From the NCBI GenBank assembly GCA_010015655.1, contig ML976665.1:719736-783735 (forward strand): a stretch of DNA of 64,000 nt. The letters are read 5' to 3'. The position numbers and the translations under genes are program-made. Source of the DNA: Bimuria novae-zelandiae CBS 107.79 (Eukaryota; Ascomycota; Dothideomycetes; Pleosporales; Didymosphaeriaceae). Shown here piece by piece: positions 33,159-44,460 of this stretch (its first letter is position 1; each line of letters opens with the position of its first letter). A model generated the notes under the pieces. That model had not been told where the DNA came from and searched no databases. It was given only the letters and a program-made list of their open reading frames with translations.

Positions 33159-35008
33159 GTGATAAAGGCAAATCGAATAGCATACGAAGAAGACGGTGAA
33201 CCAGGGCCAAATACAAAGCGATGGGAAACGTGGGCGGAAGGCTTGTAGGATATGCAAAGCATCTATAGGTGCAGTCATGTTCTGGTGTCTAGCATGTGTG
33301 TATTTTGAAGCCAACCAAGAGAATACATTGGTTTTATTGTTGAGCCTGTGCGCGCATCTCTCGAGCACTCTCTCTCCTCTTGGCACTTTGCTTCCAGAAT
33401 TCGAGATTTCGCTCAATGCACTGTTCCACCCATCTTGACGACCTGCAGCTCAATTATATGAGAGGCGAGATTCTGAACGCTTGACATGCAAGGAAGCGGC
33501 GTAGCTTTGTGCGGTATTAATTTCCAGTCTAACGTGAGTCGAACCAGCCCTCAGTGAAACGAAGGGACGACGGTCCGCCCATGTGCTACATCATGCTCGA
33601 ACAGTCTCCAGCATGCGTAGTGCAATATAAATCCCGCAGTGTGGACCATAGTCTACTAAATGAGCCTAAATCATCCCCAAAATAGGAAGGTTTGTGCTAA
33701 GCAACTCTTGTGTGGTCACCGCTTTTTAGGCGTCCATTGCTTACTTAGACTACAATCTATTCTAACCAATCTCATAGGTGTTACGTTTGAACTGGTTGCC
33801 TAATGGTCGTCAACGCCGCAGCAGCCCTTTCCTTCAGGTGGTTTTTGAGGGTGCCATAGTAATCATCCCGCTGTTCTTGGTTCTCAATGATTGGCGAAAT
33901 TGCCAATGTAGATCACACTTTGGCTCGTATAAAGGGCGCAGTGTAGTATTCTTCGCTACGGCCGTAGCATGCGATACTCTGCTTGAAAGCTTCTACCAAC
34001 ACCGAGTGAAGGAATCTTGCTATACCTAGAGTAAGCTCAATCTTACAAGACAATAAATGACTCTACTGCATTGCCATCGTACGACGTTGACCACTTAGAT
34101 ACGAGGCTTATAAGAACGGCACTGCGATATGCAACATTAGCGCAACTATTCTTGGAACTATCTCCGGTGAGTGTGTTGGCGACTGGTCACTGCTGCCCGG
34201 CGCAAAAGGGCTTCCCTCTTCGCGAGCACGCAATGTGGTACCATTTCGGTAATACAAATGCTTATATTACGCCCAGAGGGTGGATATTACCCGGAGATAA
34301 CACATTGTCTCACATGTATAAATCGGGATTCCGCTGTCCGAATACCATAACAGGTGCTCGCTTAGCGAGACAGCGACAACGGCACCATTGCGCCTAGAGC
34401 TTTCGGAACTGCTCAGCATTCGTCTCCCGAAGTGTTTTAAACGATAAATTCATGAAAGTGATTTCAACGGGCGAACCGGGCATCCTCAGCCCACTTTCCA
34501 TTCTCACTTTAGTAGGCTTACTGAAACAATTGGCGGATCAATCCTTCCCAAACCCTTGGGTTCGCGTACTGGTAGTAAGCCTTGAGGCGATATGCGCAAG
34601 CAAATGACTCGGCATGCGCAACGTACGAGTTAACGCCAAATTCGGGAGGTGCCTTTTCGGAAGAATTGGCTATGTTTTTGAGACTCCACTGTATCTCCTA
34701 CGCTTAGCGGTGATACTGGAAAACTACGGCTGTACACGTGTGTACCACTTTGAGTAGTACAAAGGGCGAAGGATGTAATGTATCGGCATGTGTGGTGGTC
34801 TTCGTACGGGAAGGATGAAGACCGGCCGTAAGCAGAGGGGCGAAATCGCAAGCATATTGCCTCTCCCACGTCGAGGTTTTATTTCTTATAGTGGTCTCGT
34901 CCTCGCAATGTGTGCAAAGACATTTCACCCAAGTTCTCCCCGACGAGTCTCACCGATCCTTCCTTAGTACAGTGATTCGTAACATTGAATCTCAGCGTGG
35001 TTGCTTCA
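33159..35008. other. Long intergenic region, no gene seen
   Basis: About 1.85 kb. Frames of up to about 144 codons on the minus strand near 32982-33416 overlap the preceding gene and have no family features. Nothing resembles a tRNA or transposon. It contains the promoter of the prenyltransferase gene. Confidence 0.5.
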
Positions 35009-36467
35009 ATGGCTCCTAGTGCAATTCCACTGGAAGCTCCAAATGAGCACACTCATAACCATATTTCTCCCAATGATTCTGGAGTTGTAAACGCGCTCAA
35101 GCGGAAAACCGTCGAACCAACAAGAACCGAAATCGCAGCTCAGCGGCCTTTCGACATCATCAGCTCGACCGTCAGCTTCCGCAAGCCTGAACACCAGTTT
35201 TGGTGGGACAAGACTGGCAGTCAGCTAGCAGAGTTGCTGGAGTACGCTGGCTATGCCAAAGCGGAGCAATACAACGAGCTCCTATTCTTCGCAATCCACA
35301 TCGTTCCCGAGCTCGGTCCCACGCCCGACGAGAGCGGATACCTCAGATGGAAGAGCCCGCAGACACCAGATGGTACTCCACTGGATCTCAGCTGGGAGTG
35401 GGGCCACCAGGGCAAAGGCGTCATTAGAACCTCATTCGAGCCCATCGGCCCTCTGGCTGGGACGAAGGCCGATCCATTCAATCGCTTCGAGACAGATGCT
35501 TGGATCAAACATCTGGACAGCCAGGGTCTCGTAACTGGTCTGGATCTGGAGTGGTACAATCACTTCATGGCTACTGTTCTACCGAGCGAGTTGAAGCGCG
35601 TCAAGATGACGGAAAAGCTGAACTTCGAGCTTGCGCCGGTGGCAGGCACGTTCGTTACGCGAGACATTGACCGCAATGGACCGATCATCAAGTTATATAT
35701 CTTCCCCGGGTTGCGGGCCCAGGAACTCGGCGTATCGAATCTAGAAGTCGTAGTCCGCGCGATCCGGTCTCTGCCTTCTGAGCAGTATGCCTCACTGCGG
35801 TGCGAGCCGATGTTGGAATACCTTCACGAAGCGGCAATGAAGTGGAAGATGGATGTTGGCATCTTCTCGTTCGATTTGATCTCACCTCAACAATCGCGCA
35901 TCAAGATTTATACACGAGCGCCAAACACGACTGTCGACTACTTGATGGATGCACTTACACTCGGGGGTAGATACAGCTTGTCTATGTACAGTGAGGAAGC
36001 GATCGCGGACGTGAAAGATTTCTGGCGGATATTCATCGGCGATGCTCATGAACTGCCGGCTGGAGTAGAGCGCGCGGGTCCGGGCTTTTACTTCACTGTG
36101 AAGGCGGGCAAGCCTACGACGCCTAAGGTGTATATCTCGCCAGCTGCGTTCTGTAAGAACGATGCAGAGGTTTTGCGGCGATTGCGACAGTATTTCTCGA
36201 CAAGGAAGAATGCAGACAAGATGCTGCCACAAATGGACAACTACGAGAGGGCATTGCAAAAGATATAGTGAGTTGCACCTTGGGTTTATAAGGATGTGTT
36301 ACTGAAGTGCTTGCAGTGGGAATGACTTCCTCGAATCGACCGGTGACATACACTTCTACGTCAGCTGTGCTCTGGCAAAAGACCAGCTGAGGGTTGTCAC
36401 GTATTTGTGTCCTCAAACACTGGCTCGGGAAGAAGAAGCACGAAAGCAACAGAGACTACTTGAATGA
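35009..36467 (+). CDS. DMATS-type aromatic prenyltransferase
   Basis: 469 aa from exon 35009-36267 and exon 36317-36467 (GTGAGT donor, TGCAG acceptor, phase 2). The ATG at 35009 starts 'MAPSAIPLEAPNEHTHN'. It belongs to the fungal indole/aromatic prenyltransferase (ABBA, DMATS) family, which transfers a dimethylallyl group from DMAPP to tryptophan or other aromatics in secondary metabolism. Family blocks: 'FWWDKTGSQLAELLEYAGY', 'LDLSWEWG', 'EKLNFELAPV', then the basic/Tyr strands that bind pyrophosphate and shield the cation: 'IIKLYIFPGL', 'SRIKIYTRAP', 'TPKVYISPAA', and a final 'IHFYVSCALAKDQLRVVTYL'. No DDxxD motif, as expected. Length is typical. No other biosynthetic genes are visible within the intact part of the window, and the repeat block starts 2 kb downstream. 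Confidence 0.93.
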
Positions 36468-37033
36468 TCCTGTGCTAGCTGTAGCGGTTAACCTGAGGCG
36501 GCTCCGCAGACGTTTGGAAAGAGCGAGCGCGCACACTCAAACAAGCAATATTGAAAATTCCATCCCGCAGGGCTACCTATATATATTTCTAAAATGAACC
36601 CACCATCACGATTCGAAAGAGCTTTGGATGAGTAGTAATTACCAACGGACTGTTAGGCATCGGGAAACGGATGAGTTTTCCTTGACCTTGGAAGTCAGCT
36701 ATAGAGTTCGTGAGTTCGATTCCCGGAGTGTGCGATTGACGCCGAATGCGTGTAGCCCCTTCACAAAAAATCTTTTTGCTACTTTTTAAACTACAATCGT
36801 ATTTGCATATCTAGAGCTATGTCAGCTTTTATCTTATACTACGTTTACGTAATTTTCTTCTGTTTGGCACAAATCGAGTTCTTTTTCAAGCATTCTACCG
36901 CGGCTTCCCGGAGCTTGCGAAGCTCTAACGTTGACGTAATTTCTTTGTATGGCCAAAATAAAGGCATTGCTAAGGTCGCAATTAATTTTGCAAGAAAACC
37001 TTAAGCTGCATATACATACAAATGGTAATCATC
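36468..37033. other. Intergenic region, no gene seen
   Basis: About 565 bp. It contains a GTTCGATTCCCGG string at 36712-36724 that resembles the T-loop of a tRNA but has no matching stem or anticodon arm. Otherwise AT-rich and featureless. Confidence 0.5.
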
Positions 37034-37888
37034 TTAATGTACTTGTAGTTTACCTGTGACAATCTCTTGGTCCAAAATCAGAGAGGTGACGTTTGGATTA
37101 CCACTCGTTGGAGAGTCGGTGCCTCTCAAGAAACAGTTCGCGCCCTTGAATTCTCGATACGCGTAGCTTAAATCCCACTCCATTGAGACCGCAAGACAGC
37201 CTCCCCCATCCCATTGATTCCACGTGCTACATGCGTCGATGCACGTTTGGGGCGTGGAAGCTGTGATCCCGGTTATGTCAGTGTTAACGTCTGGAGAAAC
37301 TTGGGTGGTTTCGAGACAGCTGAAGCCTTCAACTTTCCAAGAGACCAGTGCAGTGCTTGGACAGGAAATTTTGACACGCTCGATGGATGTGTGGTCTAGG
37401 TCTGGAAGACCGGTCGGAGTAGCTGATGGCGAAGTAACCGAAGGCGAAGATGCAGTAATTGTGGTGAGAGCAGTTGCCGAAGGAGATGCCTCAGCCGTAA
37501 CCGTGACGGTCGTTTGTTCCGGGGCAGATCCTTGCGAAACGGAGTCTGTAGGCCTTGATCTCGATCTGAGCTCCTATCAGCATGCGCAAACAGGAAGACG
37601 TGTGAATAGTTAGTTTGCATGTTGTACGGTTAGGGCGCCACCAATTCCGCTTCCAACAGCGGCGGCGATAATCACGGTAGCCAGTACAATAAGACCCTAG
37701 AATCTCCGTCTACTGAAACGTGATGCATCCTTCGATTGGTCTGGACCAGGCTCGCACACTTGGGGCGCAGATGCATCTTTGTGGTCATGGTGGACATGCG
37801 ACGAAGATAGGACGGAATTGGAAGGGGATTGGCCTGCTTGATATACGGAGGGGAAGCGAGGAAGAACAAGCTCAGGAGCATCGGCCAT
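37034..37888 (-). pseudogene. Single-pass membrane glycoprotein gene with premature TAG
   Basis: Exon 1 is 37628-37888 and exon 2 is 37034-37573 on the minus strand. The intron has a GTACAA donor, an ACTAAC branch sequence and a TGATAG acceptor; total 267 codons, in frame. The product would be type II: a Pro-rich cytosolic N terminus 'MADAPELVLPRFPSVYQAGQ', a membrane helix 'GLIVLATVIIAAAVGSGIGG', a Ser/Thr-rich stalk (SPSATALTTITASSPSVTSP), then a Cys-containing ectodomain (ISCPSTA, FSCLETT, TCIDACSTWNQW, GGGCLAV, ANCFLRG). Directly before the helix, codon 64 is TAG (37697-37699) within 'SRRRF*GLIV', where Trp is expected. The change equals C to T in a CpA context on the plus strand. Ectodomain function unknown. 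Confidence 0.65.
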
Positions 37889-38439
37889 AAGACTCTCAGA
37901 GTATGGGTGAATAATCGATGTCGTGAGTGGGAATCAGAATCTTGGCAATCATCGAATCAAATTTAGTTAAGGCTGGAAGGAATGCGGCTTTGGCCTGTAG
38001 TTGAAGAGCCGTTGCAACGCGAGATCGATTGCCAGTCCGTGCTAATATATGTGAGAGTTCGTACGCAAGGTTGAAGAGTCTATTTATACCTCAAACAAAA
38101 AAAAATCATTCGATAGGACCCGAGTGGTGCTTTGCATACTTGAGCGTCAATGGCGGCAGGCTGTGGAGGGTTGCAAGCAATCAAATTCGAAGAAGTCGGA
38201 CCCGGCGCCGGGCTATGCATGCTGTGGCGCGTTCGCAGACGTCAATCCACAACTTGTGGCCATATTGAGTAACAGTCTGGCGCTCATATATAGAGTGAGC
38301 AAATTTTAAACCCACAAGCTCTTATGGGAATGTGTGCAATTCAATGGAGTTATAATGACATTGTTGATCAAAAAAGAACGTTCAGTGTCGTAGGGTCACT
38401 TCTCTTACACGCTACCTGTGACGTACTATTTACCACTAC
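37889..38439. other. Boundary region between genes and repeat block
   Basis: About 550 bp of ordinary composition. No supported gene. From about 38440 onward the sequence changes abruptly to TA-rich, CpA-poor DNA. Confidence 0.5.
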
Positions 38440-39121
38440 GCCAACCTAGCAAAAGGTATAGGATAATACTCTATAAGATAGAATAGATCCTAGGTAAATT
38501 GTATATATACCAATCTAGGCCAGTAATGCCGAAGGGGCTAGATTTTTAGCTAGCCCCACTTAGGCCTGTATATAACTAGGCCTAAATAGTACCTGGCAAT
38601 AATATAGTATTAAGATATTTATAGCTCCGCGTAGCGGACCCTAGGATACGCTTCTTTACTAGTACCTTTAAGTGGTAGAATAATAATGAGTTAATAGACT
38701 ACCTCTAACTCGCAGATACCCTATTACTACTTTTTAATATTAGGCTAGGTAAAAAGGTTTATATTTTATACTTATGCTAAATACATCTCTAACTCTTAAG
38801 CATAAAATTTTAAACTAAGATAGTAGTAAAAAGCCCCTAGTTTAACCCTAAAATAATACTAAATACACCTATTAAAGGTAGGGATATTATTAAAAATACT
38901 AAGTACTTTTAACGTAAAGACTACTATTGTAACGATAGCACGTGGTAGGAAAAGGGACACGTGGCTACTCGCTTATAGAAGCTGGGATCAAATACTATTT
39001 CTAACACTACTTATATATATATTATACTATATAAGAATACACTAGCTTTAGTATTCTTGTGCGTACCTTTTAGTACAAGTGGGGAAGTCACATAGTATTG
39101 GCTTAGTAAGCAGGACGCTTA
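38440..39121. repeat. Heavily mutated repeat fragment, unclassified
   Basis: Very rich in TA, CTA and TAG, and poor in CA and TG, the composition left by RIP. No frame survives. The part from about 38930, beginning TGTAACGATAGCACGTGG and including CTTATATATATATTATACT, resembles an LTR or promoter end, but no partner copy is in the window. It is interrupted by the DNA transposon at 39122. Confidence 0.5.
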
Positions 39122-40954
39122 ACGTGTTTCACCACTCAGTGAGCCACACCACTCAGTGAGCCACCCCACCAAAATCGCGACGCGTCTTCTTACAACTCTC
39201 GCAATGCCGCCCGCCTAACAAGCCTAGCAGGCTTAAAAAGAAGGTAGACTTACTTTATTAAAGCACGCGATTTAAAATAAATAGATTTTAAGCTACTAAT
39301 ATATTAGTAAACTTTATTAAGTTAACTAATTAACCCTCCGCTAACGCGTTCTAGGTACTCTACCTTAGGCTACTACTAACGCTTAGAAATAAAAGCTACA
39401 CCCTATAGAGGAGCGCGCTCTAGTAGATTAGATTCTAGACCTTAACTAACGCGGATTTCCACCCTATATTATTAATATATAGCGAATAGCAAACTATCTA
39501 CTCGCCGCGCGTGGCTAAGAGCCCCCTCCTTAGCTAATTAGTAAGAACTAGATGTCGCGCTTTATTAAAGCTTAGCTAGAGCTCTAGATAAAGTAAAATA
39601 GGAAATTCCACTCTCAGCGCGCGAAATCTAAGGACCTAGTTATAATTTACGTATAGTTTAAGCTTATAGATAAGACGCGTTAGTTATATAGTATCTCTAA
39701 CTTAGATATCTATAACTTTAACAAGACTAGCTTTATAATAGGGATTGCTATAACCTTAAAAGTTATTATAAGCTCTAAGATAGTTAGCCGCACGGTTACT
39801 ATATAGCTAGGTAATTATAAGTAGGTAATAGTAATTAAGTGTATTAACCCGTCTAGCTAGTTAATCCTACTATTTATAATCCTATAAGGAAAGCTCTACT
39901 AAGCGAGCTAGTATTAAGGCCTCTTACCTAGCTAGGTTATCGCTGTTAGCGATAATAGCTAGACAACTAATAAGCTTAGCCTTAAGTGGGTAAAGCACTT
40001 CTACTAATATATAAAGGCTTGTATAGTAGGGGCCTACCGGCTGCTCATCCTCGACGGCCACAGCAGCCACGCAACGCCTGAGTTTAACTAGTTTTATAGA
40101 GAGAGTAAAATTATTACGCTCTATATGCCGCCATATACGTCGCACCTCTTATAGCTACTTAATATAGGCTGCTTCTCGCCTCTTAAGATTATATATAGCT
40201 ATTAGGTGTCTAAGCTTGCGTAATAACGCGTCTTTTATATTAATAAGTAAGACTTCCTACAGATCTACCTAAGTATTAGAGGGATAGTCCTCTTAGAGTA
40301 GAATATCTAGGCTAGCTTCTAGGCGTTAGGGCTAGTCCTAGCTTATTAAGAACATGTCCTATTATTACTAATAGTAGTTAAGACGCCTTTTCCGCCAGGG
40401 ACGGCAGCTAACGCTAAAGTTATATAGATAGTAAAGACACTGCATACTATTACTTAGCTAAAGTAGTAGGCTTAACTTATTTAGAGTTATCTTAATCGCC
40501 TATCCTAGAGCCCTACTAGCTAGGCTATCCGCTAGCTTATTAAAGGTTGTTAGCTTACGATGAATTCAGCAACAATTCTTATAGAGGAGAATAAGAAGCT
40601 TTAATAGGTAAGTTAGCGCTAACAGCGCAAGGGGCAACAGCGCTAATAGTATATAGCCTGTGGAGGAGCTCTGCGAGTAGAGGAAGGTCAATTGCTTGCT
40701 GCAGAGGCCGAAAGGGTGCTCTAGCAGGTAGAGCAGGCGGGGCAGCCAAGTAGGCCTCGAGCACCACCAACCTGCAGCAGGTGCCACGAACAAGGTCACA
40801 AAAGAACTTAGTATACTATTAGATAACGCGCATTAAATAGATCTATTTTCTATATATTTTATTGCGTAGTTGTAGAGCTATTGCAAGAAGACGCGTTGCG
40901 ATTTTAGTGGGGTGGCTCACTGAGTGGTGTGGCTCACTGAGTGGTGAAACACGT
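39122..40954 (+). mobile_element. Fot1/pogo-type DNA transposon, copy 1, RIP-inactivated
   Basis: 1833-bp element bounded by terminal inverted repeats of about 70 bp that begin ACGTGTTTCACC; target TA duplicated at 39120-39121 and 40955-40956. Just inside each end are two tandem copies of a 17-bp unit (CCACTCAGTGAGCCACA, then the same ending ACC at 39149-39165). A DDE_1 (pogo/Tigger class) transposase reads on the plus strand with many TAG/TAA stops. Recognisable peptides are 'KLSLKWVKHFYQYIKA', 'GAYRLLILDGHSSHATPEF' (second catalytic Asp present) and 'ITLYMPPYTSHLL'. The C-terminal zinc knuckle keeps 'CSRCHEQGH'. Homologous copies lie at 44461 and 49240 in the opposite orientation. Confidence 0.9.
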
Positions 40955-41109
40955 TATCGGTGCTATGCAAAATACCGTCCCGACCCACTCTGGGCGCTTG
41001 TTAGGTAAGCGCCTCCCCGCTTTCATCGCCGTATATACCAAATTGTACTGCAGACGATGCAATTAAAGGAATTACACCGACTTTTCTTGTTGCCAGGGTA
41101 CTGTAAGGT

Positions 41110-42199
41110 ATGCCACATAATCCAGGGAGGCCCACAGGGCACCAACTGCAGCCCTCGCTAGCGCAGGCGATCGTTAAGCGCATAAAGGCAGGGCAAAATA
41201 ACCACGAGATTCACAGATCTCTCGGAGTTAACCCCAAAAGTGTATAGAAATATCAACTCAACTTAGAAGCGTACGGCCAAGCGTACCCGCCGCGATGCGT
41301 GAGGCTCGGGAGACCACCGTCGCTACGGCAATGCCATAAGGACGCGCTGCTGGAGCTCCTACGGGGCAAGCCTACGGCGTATATCGATGAAATGCAGGCC
41401 TTCTTGTTCGATGAATTCGACATAGAAACGTCAGCGGCCACTATCACGAGAGCTCTCGCTAGCATAAGGTGGAGTCAAAAAGCTGCGTTAAAAGCTACCG
41501 CCAAACGCCATAAAGGTCTCCGTTGGGTGTTCCGCGCGCGCTGCCAACAGATATATAAACTAGAGCAGATTATCTGCCTCGACGAGAGCGCTTGCAATGA
41601 GAGAACTGGCGATAGAAAGTACGCCTGGTTAGCCATAAACATGCCGGCAGACGTGAAATACTCAGCGCGACGCTTGGAGAGGTGGAGCTTGCTCCCTGCC
41701 ATAGATAAGGACAGCTACGTCGATCATATAATATACCAAGGAGCGATCACCGCAGAACTGATAGAGGAGTTTCTGGCGAACAAAGTACTCCCCTATTGCA
41801 ATCCTTGGCTAGGAAATCGATTAGTAATAGTCCTTAATAACGCCTCTATCTATAGGTCAGAAAATCTTGTTACATTGTGCGCAGAGGCGGGCGTTGTGCT
41901 CGAATACTTGCCGCTATACTCGCCGGATTTCAACCTAATTAAGTAGACCTTTAAGGTGCTAAAAAACTAGATAAAAAGGCATTACAAACACGCTTATATT
42001 TATTAAAATTTTGCTTACTTCTTAGAGGAAGTAGTATAGAGCGTCTACTATAATAAGTTAGCATCCGCGCGAGGTTTTTTTAAGTTTTATAAATAGGTGC
42101 CGTAGGTGCTAGGCGCGGCGCAACACTATAAAGTTAGTATCTGCGACGATATCGCGAAGGTGGCTAAATCTCACCTGCTATCGTTTAAAAAAATAACTT
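41110..42199 (+). pseudogene. Tc1/mariner-type DDE transposase, catalytically dead
   Basis: Reads from ATG 41110 'MPHNPGRPTGHQLQPSLAQA' (helix-turn-helix region) with one TAG at 41245-41247, then is open to 41946 and continues in the same frame with several TAG/TAA to 42199. The DNA-binding part 'AIVKRIKAGQNNHEIHRSLG' and the catalytic domain (DDE_3 type) are clear. The first acidic residue is in 'IICLDESACN'; the second position reads 'VIVLNNASIYRS' where the family has Asp and His; the third reads 'YSPDFNLIK' then TAG where the family has Glu. These are G-to-A or C-to-T changes, so two of the three catalytic residues are lost while the surrounding 270 codons stay nearly clean. Confidence 0.88.
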
Positions 42200-42399
42200 A
42201 ATAGCTATGCAAGGTGTAACTAATGTTACTAAATTAATTACTATTATCTGTTTTACGATAGTAGTTATAGTAGAGAAGTTATAGTAAGAGAGGCGTTAGC
42301 GGCGTTAATAAAGTATAGTATTTTAAGTAGGTTTTAAAGCCTTTATAAGTAACTTAATTACTAGGCAGGCGCGTACTTAGTTAAATTTTAATTAAAAGT

Positions 42400-44269
42400 G
42401 GCCCGTGCACTATGTATAAAATAGAGCTCTTTTTACTAACGTCGCTAGCTCTCTACTTAATTACCTCCCCTACGCAACCTGTCACGCTCTTTCTACTCTA
42501 GATCTTCTTTATATACCTCTACGGCGCCCTCCTTATCGCTCTCCGTAAGTCTATTATACCCGGATTGCCACCGGATCGCCATTTTACGCAGGCGGAGGAG
42601 TAATAGCACTAGTAACTTAAAATGCTATTTCTATATAGCGTATAGCATCCCCGCGTTGGACAGATCCATAAGCATATTAAGGTTAATTCTGCCACGTTTA
42701 ACGACGTTAAGGAGCACCTTATTAACTTTATACACCTCTATAGCTATTACTTACTCCCTCTACTAGTTAAAGAAGAACTAAGTATAGTAAAAAAGCTCTA
42801 CCTAATTAGTATACGTTAACTCTTGCCACGCTAACGCACTTAACGTACTCTTTAAGCTTATAAAGGGCGCCGTATTTAATATCTAAGGATGCTATTAGTA
42901 GCCTAAAACTTAACTCTATACTAATTAACTTATATAGAGCGAGTTAGCAGCGATTACCTTTATAAAGTTGTCTATATTAAGGTTAGATCTAGCACCTTTT
43001 TTAGCCCTCTACGCCGACTTTTCCCTCGCAACTTTCTCCTTGGCCAGCGTTAGGCTTAGTCGTATATTATTATGCGGCTCCTTAACTATACACCTGCCCT
43101 TTATTATATCTCGCGCCCATGCCGCCACTATAGTACTGCTCGCTAGGTAGTGATTCTCAAACTGATTAGGTTGCCCGGGCGTACGTTTAACCCAGCACAC
43201 GTACGGATAGTTGCCATAGTGGGTATCCTGGCATCGCCATTTATCGCGTATCGCGACTATAGGGCCCTCGCCGACGGTAGTATACGCAAGGACGTCTGGC
43301 AGGTCATGTAACTAACAATAAGTTGCGGTAGGTTGCGGCGGAGAGCTCTAAGAGCTCTAAATACTCTAAGCCAAATACCCCCCTATTACGCCTCCCACTG
43401 TTTTAGCCAGTTTCTAGCTCTGCCAGCGTTAAATTAAAGTTAATGTAAGTTACCTTAGTAATAGACTCCTCCTTTAACTTGTACGCGCGCTTAACGACCT
43501 GTATAAACGTAACACTATTATTACGCTTAAGAGACTGCGTAAGTCTTTATCGCTTAGGTACCCGCGGTGTATATACAACTATAGTTAAATTTTTTACTAC
43601 TATTTTAATAGGCGGAATCGACTATACTAGGTCTCGTATAACCTTATCTACCTAGTGCCAGAGCTCTGCGTAGAAGTACGTACGTATTATTATTTTAGTG
43701 TTAAATTTAGTTCTAACTTCCTCCTTCCGTAGGAACGCACGCCAGCGATAGGTAATATATAGCTTAACTTTATATAATTTTAATAATTTGTTAAGTACCC
43801 TATTATTACGATTTTAGCTATTATTATTAATTTCTAGTATAACTTCTGGCGGCGTCAGCGCGTTAACTTTAGAAAAAATTAACAAATTCTTGTTGTTATT
43901 AAATACCCCCTTATTACGCGATTGCTCACGCTCGTCGTCGCCCTTATTACTACTAATATTATTAAATACCCCCTTATTAGGCAATTGCTCGCGCGCGGAG
44001 TTTTCTAGCAACGTAGGCCTTTAAGCTAACTAAGGTTCTTTATCCTTAGGGTAATTATTAACGTATATATTAACGTCGTTATTAACACTATCGCCTTCTG
44101 GCAGAGGTCCTTCCTCCTCTATAGGTCCTTCCTTTTTTATGCCTGCAAATCGTATAACGCGCAGGGGCGCCCTTGTTGGTAGGGTCTTTTTTTGTGCCTT
44201 GGCCTTCCTCGGAGGGTTGCGGCCAGCGTTAAACACCTTTGAAACCTTCCTTTTTCGAGTACTCGGCAT
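42400..44269 (-). pseudogene. Second, opposite-strand reading frame of the Tc1-like element
   Basis: Coding sense starts at ATG 44269 with a very basic N terminus 'MPSTRKRKVSKVFNAGRNPP' and continues in the same frame, with stops, through 'RAPLRVIRFAGIKKEGP', an Asn/Lys repeat (two spaced copies of 'NKGVFNN' at about 43910-43990), 'LTQSLKRNNSVTFIQVVKRA' and a Cys/His-bearing block near 43140-43290. That block reads 'DKWRCQDTHYGNYPYVCWVK', then 'RTPGQPNQFENHYLASS', then 'VAAWARDIIKGRCIVKEP'. The W.C....x.N.Y.YxC...HY...WA..I..G pattern recalls a Cys/His module seen in fungal accessory proteins, but I cannot name it. Stops are mostly TAG or TAA from CAG/TGG-type codons. The lower boundary is approximate. 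Confidence 0.55.
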
Positions 44270-44460
44270 GATACATTCGCTATAGGCGACTTACCGCCTA
44301 TTTATACCTCCTAGTAAGTTAATTTTCCTCTATTACATTGTCTCTTATACAAATTTTGTATGTGAGGTGATAAAGGCGGGGAAGCGATTACCTAATAAGC
44401 GTGCAGCCACTCAGAAGCTTGCCCCAAGTGGGTCGGGACGGTATTTTGCATAGCATTATA

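Larger units (their letters stand above)
40966..44450 (+). mobile_element. 3.5-kb Tc1/mariner-like transposon with two coding regions
   Basis: Ends are inverted repeats starting TGCAAAATACCGTCCCGACC (perfect for at least 24 bp at 40966 and 44450), flanked by TA at 40964-40965 and 44451-44452. A second matching block further in (around 'TTAGGTAA.CGC.TCCCCGC') extends the inverted repeat, the right side having about 20 bp extra. Length 3485 bp is about twice that of a standard Tc1/mariner element, because a second reading frame on the minus strand fills the distal half. Neighbouring Fot1-type elements abut it at both ends with only 7 and 6 bp of spacer. The left kilobase is lightly mutated; the middle (about 41,950-44,000) is severely RIP-mutated. 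Confidence 0.85.

Noticed and set aside
36690..36760. tRNA-like GTTCGATTCCCGG string
   Set aside because: The sequences flanking the loop do not pair (no T stem), and no anticodon or acceptor stem can be drawn around it.
41299..41946. Intact transposase gene
   Set aside because: The frame is open but the start is internal, an upstream in-frame TAG exists at 41245, and the catalytic Asp and Glu are replaced.
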